A program made the position numbers and the translations under genes. Below the pieces are notes generated by a model that searched no databases, had not been told where the DNA came from, and saw only the letters and a program-made list of their open reading frames with translations. A stretch of 64,000 nucleotides of DNA, taken from assembly GCA_009363875.1 (NCBI GenBank), contig CM018692.1, positions 4,799,862-4,863,861 of the forward strand. Reading direction: 5' to 3'. Numbering within the stretch: position 1 is the stretch's first letter; each line of letters begins with the position of its first letter. This DNA comes from Mikania micrantha. Taxonomy: Eukaryota; Streptophyta; Magnoliopsida; Asterales; Asteraceae. Shown one piece after another: positions 1 to 10,931 of this stretch.

Positions 1-30
1 AAGCTTGAAATTTTTCTGTAAGGGGGGCCG

Positions 31-172
31 AAAGTCACGGCCGGCCCTGACCCAAGTATATGAAATTCTTCTGGGACTCTATTAATATAAAATTTTCCAA
101 CCAAATCCTACTACATATATGCTTCTGAGCCGAAAAACAGCAGGGGTCGGGGCCACCCCTGACCCTAGTTAT
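31..172. repeat. GC-rich dispersed repeat, copy 1
   Basis: This GC-rich block, containing motifs such as CAGGGGTCGGGGCCACCCC, is clearly related to the reverse complement of positions about 62185-62320. Both copies share the order 'GGCCGG..CTGACCC / TATAAAATTTTCC / GCTTCT / GAAAAAC(A/G)GCAGGGGTCGGGG'. It is a fragment of a dispersed, probably transposon-derived repeat. I cannot assign a family. Confidence 0.5.
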
Positions 173-1008
173 CCTTCGTCCTTGGTATTATCACACAAAT
201 TTTCTCGCATATTTCCTATTAAATATATTTATTATATTAAACAAAATACTAAATAATAATTATATTATTTACACTTTTTTCAATTAAAAAAGAATTTTTA
301 ATATATTAAACAAGAGCGTACTATTAGAAAACACACTTTTTTAGAAAAAATTATAATATATAAAACTTTTATAAAGTAAGGAATCTTTAGAAGAATAAAC
401 TTTCTTAAAAATACAAAAAAAAAAATTAAAAGCGTTTTAAAAAAATAATATTTTTTAAATGAATTTTTCAAAAGGGAAACAAAAATAATTTAGATCATTT
501 TTTTAAGCCAAGAGATATATATTAAAAAAAATATTTGTCAAGAACCATTTTAAAACAGGATGTCTAGAAAGCAAACTTTTTAAAAACAAAAATTCAAAAG
601 AATAATATTATTTATTACTTAAATTATTACTTATATATATTTTGAAAAATATTGTTTTATAGTTTGTAAATTTTCATTACTAATTATTTGGTATGTTTTT
701 ATTTAAATGTGTTATATATGTGGTATTAACCTCCATTTTGGTAAAAACTAATATTTTTATAAAATACTTTTTAAGTAAAATGTTAAGAAGCAAGCTTTTT
801 TATTAATAAAGACTAAAAATGACATTATTTTTTTATTAATTAAATTATTAGTTAACGTAATTTCATTCATATTTATCTTAAAATATTATTTTGTAATTTA
901 TAATTTATTATCAGTTACTATTTAATATATGTAACGCATACAATCTTTAAGATAAAGTAATTTTATAAGGTAAAAACTTATTGTCGTACAAATATATAAT
1001 GTTTGTAA
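173..1008. other. AT-rich spacer, no gene seen
   Basis: Very AT-rich sequence with no open frame of note. Parts loosely resemble the Helitron interior at 1009-1597 (runs such as CATATTTCCTATTAAATA), so it may be an older decayed copy. I see no coding or RNA gene signal. Confidence 0.5.
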
Positions 1009-1597
1009 TCTTACTACTATAATAAACAAAAATATGTTTTGACACTTGTCACAATTTTAAGATAATATTACCACTTGGCATCTTCTTATCATCTCATTTA
1101 ATTTTCTCTCATATTAAATAATAATTGTATTATCTTTCATATTCAATAATTATAATATTAATGATATTATTTACCTTTTTAATACCAAATTTTTTATAAT
1201 AAATTAAAAATATTTTTTTACTGAAAAACACTTTAAAAAAAGTTCAAGGAAAAAAATCAATAAATTTAGTAATAAAAAAATTTCAATCGGTAATTTAGAA
1301 ATTTTATTTTTAAAAATCATGTTTTATCAAGAAAAAAATTTAACAAATTAAATAGACTATAAAACATAGATTTGAAACAATTTTTTTTATAAAAAATAAC
1401 GTTTTTGGTATTATATTTTTTTAAAATAATTTATTTAAAAACATAATCTTTTATTATTTTTATATATCTTAAGTTACCTATTAATGTGTAATTTAATCAT
1501 TTTATTTCAAAATATCGTTTTTAAATTTATACATTTTTATTAATAATTATTTAATATTTTATATTACATCCGTGTAATACACGGGGTGATAATCTAG
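1009..1597 (+). mobile_element. Non-autonomous Helitron, copy 1
   Basis: The 3' end shows the Helitron signature: a short hairpin CCGTGTAATACACGG at 1570-1584, then about 10 bases, then the terminal CTAG (1594-1597) followed by host T. A candidate 5' end starts TC at 1009 after host A, consistent with insertion between A and T. The body (TTGACACTTGTCAC, then CATCTTCTTATCATCTCA) matches the element at 59535-60077, which ends the same way. No helicase ORF is present. The exact 5' boundary is less sure than the 3' end. Confidence 0.6.
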
Positions 1598-2330
1598 TCT
1601 GTAATATATAGAAATTAAGAGTTAAATATTATCAAAACCTCAAGACGATTTCGACAAAATACTCTTTTTTTTATTTAATATAAAATGGTCAAAGGAGAAA
1701 AAACAGCCCGCTCGCCAAACCGGCGCAACACGCTCCTCTTGCTTGGATTACGAACGCTGATGCAATTCGCGCGTACACCTATTATTGTTTTTGTTGTTCC
1801 TTTCACCTTCACGTGCAAATTATATATTATATATTATATAATATAAAGGACGAGAATGAGAATCAACTTTAACATCTTATAATCCCATTTAAACTTCAAT
1901 TAAACTTATTCCAACAGCATTAAAACCTACTTCTTCAAATTTATGTTCTTAGCTTTTAATTTTTAGGTTATAAAATTTACATTTTCAGTTAACTGGGTCT
2001 TTCTACTCGTTGTCTTAAAGAGTTAATTCTTTAAACTTAATTTTAGTTATCCATTTTAACTTTTCGGTCCTGAAAAAAAAACGTTTAACATTAAAGTTGA
2101 ATTTTTTATTTTTAACTATTTTTTATTCAACTTTAATGTACACATACATTTTTTTTTTCATGATTTTAAAATTAGTGCCAAAAATAGGATTAAGAGTTCA
2201 CTTTCTAAAGTTGAATTATCATATGATACAAGTCAACATGTTGTTTTATGTAACTTGTGATAATCCTCTTCAATCTTCACAATTGTATATGTATTACAAA
2301 TAGTCTAAAGAGCATTGGAGTTGGTAAGAA
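1598..2330. other. Spacer, no gene seen
   Basis: AT-rich intergenic sequence with a short GC-richer patch around 1700-1770. The only open frame (2097-2303) opens on TTG, has no recognisable domain and reads like AT-rich noise. I see no supported feature. Confidence 0.5.
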
Positions 2331-2692
2331 TTTATCTCTTAGCCAATTGGTGTGATGGTGACCAATGAGGCATTGTCTCAATGGTACCCGAAGATTCTTC
2401 CAAATAAGAGGTCTTGGGTTCAAATCCTTCCCGTAACGAAATAAGGGTCTGAGGGGGGTCAGGAGGTTTTCCTAGTGGGTTTCCTCCTGGGGTGCTTACA
2501 TGGGAGGTCCAGATAACTAGACTTTGGTGACATGACCTGGAAATAGTGGGTTCACACGATTGAGACCTTTGCTGTTCAAAAAATTTTTTGGTGTGATGGT
2601 GTCTCAAAATGAGGTTTTGCGGATAAAAAATCTTAGTTTGATGAAATTTTAGTGAAATTGTTGTGGATTTTAGTTAGTTTTTTTTTTTTTAC
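2331..2692 (+). mobile_element. SINE-like tRNA-derived element
   Basis: An RNA polymerase III type internal promoter can be read: an A-box-like TTAGCCAATTGG at 2339-2350 and a B-box GGTTCAAATCC at 2417-2427. The spacing fits a tRNA head with a long variable arm (Ser/Leu type). A tRNA-unrelated body follows and a poly(T) tract lies at about 2679-2691. No clear target-site duplication was found, so this could also be a tRNA pseudogene with flanking sequence. Confidence 0.45.
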
Positions 2693-4124
2693 TTCGTGTT
2701 TAGGGATGCTCGGAAATTGAGAGGTGAATTGAATATTAGTGTTGTAATCCCAATACTATTATAATTAATATTTATTAACATTTATTATTTGATTAAGGTG
2801 TTAACAACAGTATAATAGGGAAGTAAAACAAGCCAACTCTTGCGGCACTTCAATGGGACATTCATTCAATGTTTGGAAATTGGAACAATATTTGGTCTAC
2901 CATGTGACTTCTGCCTATTTCTTTTTCCACTTCACTCCTTATTTTTCACGAAATTTCTATATGCCCTTTCTAATTATTTTTTTATGATTATATAGAATAT
3001 AATATCTTTATCAAAAATGGTTAACATAAGTATAAACTTATCTTGTTGATGCAAACCTAGATAAGGACTAATGTTTCAGCACAAAGAGATCATGTAACGT
3101 GTGGTCGGAATAAAATGATTGGTATGATCAACCAACAATCGTTAGCATAGTCACAAAATGGTTTTCTATGATTAGACTCTAACATAAGAATAAGTATTTA
3201 AATATAAAAATGAAAATTAGTCATGTTCTAGTAGTATAACAAAATATGGTTCACATAGAAGGTTAAGGTTGCTCACTCTTTGAGCTATTGTACCATGCGT
3301 CACACCAATAGTATATGTGAGAAAGCTATATGTCATTGAAGGGTGCACCATGACTTGCTCCTCATCAGGTGTTAGTGGCATATAAACTTCACCATTGTAA
3401 CGCAATGTACTCGCAACACTATCAACATTATCTGTCTTTTTCATAGACTTTAAAGCATGTGCATTAAAGAAGTGTATGGTATTAGACTAATGTTTGGATT
3501 TATACAAGTACTTATCCAAATAGAAGTAGGGTTATTATGTAGCCTAAACTTCAAAGATATAGAAGTTTGAAGGTGAACTACTTTATGATTTAGAAGTGTA
3601 TATGGAGCGATGATGATTAGTTGTAAATTGAGTAGGCTACTTTCAAGTGAATAACATTTATAAAAACAAGGCTACTTTCCACCAAAGTGTTTAAATGTTG
3701 ATTCTAAAATTTGGTATTAAAAAATGTCTTTTATTTTAAATATGTCATATAGATATAATTAGATGGAAGTGCATTAACATAAATACGGTAGTAAGAAGCG
3801 ACAATACAAAAGTATGTAAACTATGAAACAAAAAACTTGAATTTAGTTGATACAATATGCTTGATAATGTTTGTATGGCTTGGTTATATGTTTTGAGTAA
3901 TACGTTTGAAAAAAAAACGGAGCTTTGAGCCGGAGAACTCCTATGAATCTGCCTCTTCGTCGAATTTTTCAATATGGGTAAGATGTGTCTTTATCTTTCC
4001 TTACCCATACCTCACTAAGTGGAATTTTAATTGGGTATGCTTGTTGTTGTACAATATGCTTGATACTAGAATATTATTCAATTATATATATATATATGAT
4101 TTGGCTTCACTAATAGATTACTAC
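2693..4124. other. Intergenic sequence, no supported gene
   Basis: AT-rich spacer. Open frames here (for example 3217-3444 minus and 3745-3972 minus) have no recognisable domain, no conserved composition and no splice context. I see no coherent feature. Confidence 0.45.
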
Positions 4125-4327
4125 GGGGCTGTTTGGTAGCTCTTAATGGTTAATAAAAGGCTACATCTTAATGGTTCATAACTTTTGAATGGTTAAGAGT
4201 TAACCTTAAGTCTGAATGGTTAAGATGTTACCTCTTAATGTTACCTCATAAACATTCAAACTTAAGATAATCTCTTAATCATTAAGAGACAACTCTTAAT
4301 GACCATTAAAAGGCAACCAAACAACCC
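4125..4327. mobile_element. MITE with GGGCTGTTTGG termini
   Basis: An element of about 200 bp begins GGGGCTGTTTGGTAGC and ends GGCAACCAAACAACCC, so its termini are inverted repeats. The interior is rich in palindromic units of the word CTTAATGGTTAA. This terminus is typical of plant non-autonomous DNA elements. I could not find a clean target duplication, so the superfamily (hAT or PIF/Harbinger) is open. Confidence 0.6.
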
Positions 4328-4514
4328 ATACGGAATACATCAATTTTTTTAATGATAACATCATCTATCCCCTTCCTAAGCTTCTAAATTACAAATATAC
4401 TCAATGCTAAATTAAGATTACAAATTTCCCCATTTCCAAAATTACCCTTATCTCTTTGGTATCTAAAAACCACTAAATTGCCGCCTCTCTCTCATCATAA
4501 ATCCATCAGCAACT

Positions 4515-4645
4515 TTTTTGATCTTCATCATCGATCATCATCGTCTTCATCAGGAAGACATCAAAATCGATCAACAGCAATTTCGCTATCTTCATCATCG
4601 ATCATCATCGTCTTCATCAGTCTCCCTACATCATCGATAGTCTCC
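4515..4645. repeat. Local duplication rich in CATCATCGATCATC
   Basis: The unit TCTTCATCATCGATCATCAT, followed by CGTCTTCATCAG, occurs twice about 60 bp apart, with further degenerate copies to about 4660. An open frame at 4478-4777 crosses it but is Ser-rich low complexity. I do not call it a gene. Confidence 0.5.
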
Positions 4646-4772
4646 TTCATCATCGATCATCGAAGCATCAAAATCGTCGCCAATGGACTCAACAACGCGA
4701 TAAACTCCACCACCGTGATGTCCGTGTTAATTGCTGTTTTGATATGGATTTTTATGCATATTTTTGAACTCA

Positions 4773-4871
4773 TTTGATATGGATCTTTATGCGGATTTGT
4801 TAGTTTGATATGAATTTTTATGCGGATTTGTTAGTTTGATATGAATTTTTATGCGGATTTGTTAGTTTGAT
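4773..4871. repeat. 31-bp tandem repeat, about three copies
   Basis: Units of about 31 bp (TTTGATATGAATTTTTATGC, then GGATTTGTTAG) follow one another about three times, with a first degenerate copy (ATGGATC) at the left edge. A simple minisatellite. Confidence 0.75.
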
Positions 4872-5351
4872 AGAAGTTATTTAATTGATGCTTCAAAATC
4901 GAAGTAAAAAATGGGAATAAGTATGTAATATATAAACAACCTTACCCAGTATATTTCCACTTTTCAGTAGGGTCTGGGAGGGAATGATATATACAAACCT
5001 TACCTCTATCCCAATTGGGATAGAGATGCTGCTCCGAAAGAGTCCCCGGCTCAAAGTTATCGTTTGAGGTTGATCATCCCAATGATTTTAATATTATGAA
5101 ATTCTTTTTTTTGGCTTTTTCTTGTTTTCCCCAAGCGTGCACGATATTCCCCCCTTATTATTATTTTTATAAAATTTTCTATAACAACATTTGCTTGACC
5201 GAAGCCATTTGAGTACTTGGCGAATTCAACACCGTCACCAACAAGTTTATAATTTAAACCAAAACATATGTAAATAAAAACCAAATAGATATTTGATGCT
5301 GTACAATGTTTCTAAAATTAAATATAGGAATCCATGCCTAGGATGTTGTCA
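4872..5351. other. Intergenic region downstream of the ARF gene
   Basis: Sequence between the 31-bp tandem repeat and the ARF stop codon. It should include the ARF 3' UTR next to 5351 on the minus strand. I see no other gene; the minus-strand frame at 5057-5284 has no recognisable domain. Confidence 0.4.
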
Positions 5352-7461
5352 TCAGTTATCACTGCTGGAATCCGTTATGATCGTTAACCTTCTTGCGGCT
5401 TTCGCGAACTCACTGCATTGAACACTAATCGAATGAGTTTACGAGCATTCAAATTTGTAAACAGAAATAAAAATCATCATCTCACCCAAATGGTTTGTCC
5501 CCAATCGACTTTAGAGTTCCGGTTGCAGCCCAGTAATGAACATGGTTCAATGTTATCGGGCTTTCGAGTTTGAACATGTTAGCTAGTTTCTTGCATAGTT
5601 CTTCATAGGAATCGAGCAAAGAAAGATCAAGGGTTCGACCTACGTCTTCTGATTCCATGAAAACCTTACAGTGCCCCGTCTCTAGGTTCAGGTCCATTCC
5701 CTGGCCCGACCCAGACCCTGACCCTGAGACGTTCTTGCTCTGAGAGATCTGTTGCTCGGTAAGAATGGGCTGACCAAAGAGTAAAAACCGAGATGATTTA
5801 GTGTTTTCGGGTTCTTTCGAGGACGTGGTTGAGTTTCCAATGGTTAAAAGACAAGAAACAAGCTCGGATTGGCCTGGTTTGTTGACGGACAGGTTGGGTG
5901 GGACGGAGTAGTGTTGGAAGGGTAAAAGCCCAAATTGAATTTGTTATTGAGTTGGATGTCAGAAAGAGAGAAACCATAACGTGTGTGCCTGGCTCCCTGC
6001 ATGCTAGCAGGATGATGAAGGTTCAAATTCTCCGGGAGTTGGTAACCGAAAGATCCAGTTCTTGGCCCACCAAAGAGATGCGAATGGGGCCCGCATAACG
6101 CAGGGATCGGGATCGATATTTGGGAGTCCATCGGGTAATCAGGGTGTTGAGATGGTCTACATTTCTTTCGGGGTGGTGAGAATGGTGACATATGAATAGC
6201 AGGCATAGTCGATACCAGTTCTACAAGCCACGGGTTGACTCGTTTAACATTATGAAGCAAATCGGGCTCGTCCCATGCTACCTAAATGTCATTTTAACGG
6301 AAAAATGTAATATGCACATAAAAAGGTTATGAACAAAGAATTCGGATTCGAATTGTACCTGCAATAGTCTCCAGGGCGAATCGGGCCAACAAACCGGGTC
6401 GGCTACTTGAATTGAAGAAATAGTTCCCATAAACCAACTGATTCGGGACGAATCCTCGGTCTCAAATGGCATCTTGAATCTCATCCCGGGTGACCATCGG
6501 ATCTGCATCGCGTTCTTAACAAGCGATGCCTTGACGCAAAACTCAGGGTGCTAGCTCTCGGGTAGAACACGACCTCGAACGTTTGCCCACTCGTCGCGTA
6601 TTTAACGGCTTGAACCACAGAATCAGGTTCCACTTTCTCCTTCTCTATCGCACCCACACCCGAAGCATTGCTGCTGGTCCTGATGAACGACGAGTACCCG
6701 CCATACGGAACAGCACAACTGCCTCCAGCAGGATTCCAGCCAGATGATGTTTCGGGTTCACCAGTGGCCCCTCTTTTGGCCCGTCGGATTCCTACGCATA
6801 GATCGCCATTATCCCCTCTTAGAAACACAATCGAGTCTCCAGCAACAAGCTTCTTATGATTCACAAATGTACTCCATCCGGTGGTAAGCAAATGCCGCCG
6901 GGGAGTGCCCCGGTAGATGTGCCGGAACTTCCATATGCCACCGTGAACGTCTTTGGCCAGAATGGTTTGAACCGGCGGGTCCGCCGAGTAATCTAGCCGT
7001 GGGAAAATGGTCTCCGCGCAATACCTCGGAACCGAAAACCCGCCACCGTTATTCGCATCAGATTGTGTCAACGTCTTCGCAAACGACGTCGGTTTAACCT
7101 GACCGTCCAATGATCCTCCGTTAGAAACCGTATCTTCATCTTCCAAAGAACTAAACTCGCCGGAGCCACTCACCGGAATCAACCTGATTTTAGCGTAAAC
7201 CTCGTCGGAGTCCACATCTGCCATGTATTTAATGGCAGCAATTCGACACGGAATCCATGCCGGAATCCTTGACTTACCGTTCTGATCCCGGAATTTGACA
7301 TTATCTCCGGCATGTTCGGCGTGTCCCTGGGGAAAATAATACACTTTCGAGTTTACCGGCGGCATTTGAATCATGCTGCCGGCACAAGCATGCCATAACT
7401 GAGAATCTAAGCATCTTTCAGTTTCTTTCAATTTCTCTTTCGAATCCATAAACGTAATCAT
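5352..7461 (-). CDS. ARF10/ARF16: Auxin response factor, ARF10/16/18 clade, with two frame breaks
   Basis: Nuclear transcription factor that binds auxin response elements through a B3 domain; this clade usually represses. Three exons read on the minus strand: 7461-6359, 6281-5486 and 5412-5352, with GT-AG introns (donor at 6358, acceptor at 6282; donor at 5485, acceptor at 5413). Order: N-terminal dimerisation segment with LWHACAG (about residues 22-29), B3 domain (about 127-232, SFAKTLTQSDANNGGGFSVP and RGTPRRHLLTTGWSTFV), ancillary domain ending WRLLQ|VAWDEPDLLHNVKRV across intron 1, middle region with the miR160 site, and a C-terminal PB1 domain (CKVFMESEDVGRTLDLSL) ending TIITDSSSDN. ATG at 7461 or 7449 both fit. 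Two single-base losses break the frame: in a C run at 6546-6548 (just before the EFCVKAS block) and in an A run at 5940-5942. Each is cured by one base, giving about 653 residues. Both lie in homopolymers, so assembly error is at least as likely as a pseudogene. Family call is firm; which clade member is not. Confidence 0.93.
5986..6006 (-). promoter_or_regulatory. miR160 target site in the ARF coding region
   Basis: The plus strand reads TGCCTGGCTCCCTGCATGCTA, which is miR160 itself with two differences. At miRNA position 15 the pairing becomes G:U, and at position 20 it is a C:A mismatch. Positions 10-11, where cleavage happens, pair perfectly. It encodes the SMQGARH segment in the middle region, the usual place of the site in ARF10/16/17. 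Post-transcriptional repression by miR160 is the established behaviour of this clade. Confidence 0.93.
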
Positions 7462-8069
7462 ATTTTGTTTTCAGAATCAATCAGGAGCTTTAAGCCTCTA
7501 TAAATTATGAGAACAAACTCTTCAGTTCATATGATTTGATAACCCCTCTGTTTTTTTTTAAACTTGATTTCAGAGTAAATGCTTTTATCAAACAAAAGAC
7601 AATCAATAAAGCAATCAATTCAGTTTAATTAAAGCTGAAATTAATCAATTATGTCTCTTAACTGTTGAAATATCCATATGAATCCAAAGAATTTATGGAT
7701 AAACACTAGAAATTGCAGAAAACAGAGACTCTCATTGTCTTCTTCAAATCACAACTTACATCCCCAAATTCAATGATTTTAAACAAAGAATTTGATTCCA
7801 CAAAACCCTTTTCTTGATCGAAAACTTTTTACCCAAAAACACAAAGAATCGAAGCGGTTATGGGCTTTTTCTTGGTCAATTTCTTGATAGAATATTCACC
7901 GTAGCGAAGAACACGTTCATCATCAACAGCACACACTGATGTACTCAAAATTCAACCCAAACAACAAAGATTTCACAAGAAAAAGATCCATCCGATGCTT
8001 TTGTGCTTTCTCTCTCGTCTTTTCTTTCTCTCTCTCGGATTCTTTTGGATGACTACAAAAAGTCCAAGC
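7462..8069 (-). other. ARF 5' leader region
   Basis: Stretch between the ARF start codon and the predicted TATA box. It is AT-rich with a GA-rich (minus-strand) run near 8018-8040, typical of plant 5' leaders. It may hold a 5' UTR intron, but I cannot fix the splice sites. A TGTCTC motif (7652-7657, plus strand) matches the core auxin response element. Confidence 0.5.
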
Positions 8070-8075
8070 TTTATA
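8070..8075 (-). promoter_or_regulatory. Candidate TATA box of the ARF gene
   Basis: The minus strand reads GTGTATAAAGCTTGG, so TATAAA lies at 8075-8070. It sits about 30 bp upstream of the GA-rich start of the presumed leader (about 8040). An auxin response element core TGTCTC lies further upstream at 8148-8153 on the plus strand. Inferred from position only. Confidence 0.45.
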
Positions 8076-8159
8076 CACAAATATACCCCTATAAATAAAA
8101 TAATATATAAAAATTACTAATACAAACTCTTACACACAGTGAGTGTGTGTCTCGATTGT

Positions 8160-9621
8160 ATGATAATCGATGATGAAGTTTCAAAATTTAACCTTCTGAC
8201 CTTTTTTTTCGGATCTGAAGAAACTCTGTTTTTATCTTCAGAAGCCAACGTATAACAACAAAGATCTTAAAGGAAGCAACCCCTTTTTCCTTTAAAGTTT
8301 AAACTGGCTTTAAAGAACCCGTAAAATATAATTTATATATTCTGTGTCATGACTCATGAGCGATTGAGAATTGAGCTGAGCAGTTTCAACTTTTGGTTAT
8401 CAAAATATCGTGAGAATTTGAATATATCGTGACACCTGGAAGAGTCATAGGATTTGTAGTTTTCTACAGATGGAAGTCAACATGTCTTTTAACTAATAAC
8501 AATAGGTCCACCCAAAATGTGGTTAAGAACTTAAGATTAGATTAGGGGTCATTGTTTTGCTTGATTTGACTAGAGACATGCCAAAGTTAGGCGAAGTTAA
8601 ATTGTGGTGTTTAGTTTCAATTACGGTTGAAAATTCTTAACTTATAAAAATATTCTTGCATGATGTTTCTGACTTGTTAATGTATATAATTCATCTGCGT
8701 TATAATTCCATCTCACAAAAGTTACTTGTGAAAAATTCTCAATCATTTCCATGTGTAATAATTATATATGTGTGTGTATATATGTACATAAATACATATA
8801 TGTATATAGAAGAAAATTTAAAAGAAAACTCTTAATTTTGCATAAAACATGAAACTTTTTTCAGTCAATCAATTTTTGAAAGCTTTTATTTTGACTTTTA
8901 AGTTGTAAATATAATAAACAAAAAAAATAAATATAGATATTTAAATCATGAACTTATGTATATATAACTAACAAAACTTCGTATATAAAGTTACATGTAT
9001 ATAAATTCATAAAATGTATATTTATGTAGCGTCTCACTTGGAACATTCAGGTAGACTAATTTTTTTTTATTACAGTACGTCTTTAGAGGATGGGTTTCTT
9101 TTATAATGATTGGCAAGCCGGGATCACCAGTGTTGTCTGCGTTTCGCAGGAATGTGCTACCTTTCGTTATTGGGTTTACGCGGGTAACCAGAATGAAAAT
9201 GTATTCATTGACGTTTATAAAAAAAAAGTTTTCAATTAAACATCTATTACATGTTTGAGAAACATAATAAATGTGATGGCATCTTTTCCCATAACCACTT
9301 AGAACAAAAAGACCCCATGTATAAGAAATAGATGTGGATATGTAACATCTACAACGCCCACTTGCCCCCATCCTTCAATCTTGATATATATGTTGGTGGG
9401 TTTTGTCTTTGAGGTGCTTGATTTATCTTCATGACTAAATTATAATCGCACATAGTCAATGTCACTCTCAAAAGTTGCGAATTTTCTTTTTATTTCTTCT
9501 TTTTATATCACCAAGTATATATTGAAAAATATTATTTATATCAAACAGAAAAATAGTAAGTGCGTCAAGATTTGACACATGAAATGACTTAGTAAACATA
9601 AAGACGAGTTTAAAATTTAAA
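8160..9621. other. Intergenic sequence upstream of the ARF gene
   Basis: Promoter-side and spacer sequence. A minus-strand open frame at 8991-9371 crosses a GC-richer patch (9100-9200). It has no domain that I recognise and could be a remnant of something. Nothing else is supported. Confidence 0.4.
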
Positions 9622-9928
9622 GAGTAAACTTCTCTTTTGCTCCCTGTGGTTTGACAATATTAACCATTTTGCTCCAAAACTTTCAAAATGATCATTATGC
9701 TCCCTGTGGTTTGACATTTTAATCATTTTGCTCCCTGTGGTTTGACAATTATGACCCTTTTGCTCCCTGTGGTTTCGAAAAAATGGAGTATAATGGAGAT
9801 GTATTGGAAAAGTTTGGAGCAAAATGATTAAAATGTCAAACCACAGGGAGCATAATGATCATTTTGAAAGTTTTGGAACAAAATGGATAATATTGTCAAA
9901 CCACAGTGAGCAAAAGAGAAGTTTACTC
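9622..9928. mobile_element. Mutator-like MITE with 9-bp target duplication
   Basis: A 307-bp element with long inverted ends: GAGTAAACTTCTCTTTTGCT at the left, and its complement ending AAGAGAAGTTTACTC at the right. It is flanked by a perfect 9-bp duplication AAATTTAAA (9613-9621 and 9929-9937), the length expected of Mutator-like elements. The interior repeats GCTCCCTGTGGTTTGACA four times in one arm and in inverted form in the other, so the whole element can fold back. It has no coding capacity. Confidence 0.85.
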
Positions 9929-9937
9929 AAATTTAAA

Positions 9938-10879
9938 ACACTCAATGAATTGTAAAACAAAAATTTTAAAACCCAAAAGTTATATCTTAGGATCTAAACC
10001 CTAAGAAATATAAATGTCATAAACAACATTTTATATAAATGTTTATATATTTGATTTATCAGTTGTTTGGTGAAATAAGAAATATAAATATCTAATGTTT
10101 ATAAATAAAAAAATAATAATAAATGTGTAGTAATTATAAAACTATATTAAAAGATTATATGTATTTAAAATCTTCTTATAGTTTATTAAGTCTTAGTAAT
10201 TAGTATAGAAGATTTATATTTTATGAATATTTAATCATATAATTGAATTAACAAAAAATATTAGTATTTTTTACAACAGACGTAAGAAAGATTCAGATTT
10301 AAAATGCAACACGTGTCTTATAAAAATATTTATTTATTAGTGTAAGTAGATGTGTGTGTGTTTGTGAGTCCCCAAATTTTTTTTAAAGAGTATTTTGATT
10401 GAAGTGATAAAAAATGATAGAAGAGTATAATATGAAAAAGATACATTTTTGACTATTCTGAAATTACGTATTTCTTAACATTTAAAACTTTTTTAAATGA
10501 AAATATTTTTATTAAATAAATGCACCATAAATCAAGCGTTCTTTCGTATTGATATATATATATATATATATATATATAATAATCTAGAAATCTGATTCAT
10601 TATTTGTATTTGTTTTAATGATAAAATTTTTTGAATTAACTTAATCAATATTTTGAAATATTCAGATTATACTGAGGGAACATCCCCAAAGCCCAAGACG
10701 TGGTCCGGCTGCTCTCTATCTTGTAGCCTTACGCTAATCCAACCGTCTAGCCGATAGGACTTGCCAACACAGCATAGTTCTAAATATTCAAAATATGACG
10801 TTGTTTTTTCAATAAATTTTTCCATTATAACATTTACAAATAATTAATTAGAGTATTTAGACATAATATCACTTGAATC
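9938..10879. other. AT-rich flank of the viral insertion
   Basis: AT-rich spacer with a (TA)n microsatellite at about 10551-10578. A GC-richer segment at 10680-10760 differs in composition from both the host spacer and the viral arm. It may be part of the rearranged viral or retroelement leader (see the antisense primer-site finding). No gene seen. Confidence 0.4.
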
Positions 10880-10881
10880 AT

Positions 10882-10894
10882 GGCTCTGATACCA
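10882..10894 (-). other. Antisense tRNA-Met primer-binding-site-like motif
   Basis: The minus strand reads TGGTATCAGAGCC followed by ATGATTCAAG. This matches the initiator-tRNA-Met primer site used by caulimovirids and many LTR elements. It points away from the movement-protein gene that starts about 38 bp further on, so it is not in the normal viral arrangement. Either a piece of viral leader is inverted here, or this is the edge of another retroelement. Confidence 0.55.
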
Positions 10895-10931
10895 TTTGGT
10901 TAATGATCAAGAGGAAGATTTAAACAACAAT

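Noticed and set aside
1..6. Window starts with a HindIII site (AAGCTT), hinting at a clone end
   Set aside because: One restriction site proves nothing, and the N gap and length suggest an arbitrary window of an assembly.
10896..10931. Movement protein starting at 10896
   Set aside because: That position is a TTG codon. The first ATG in frame is at 10932, and the upstream codons follow a TGA.
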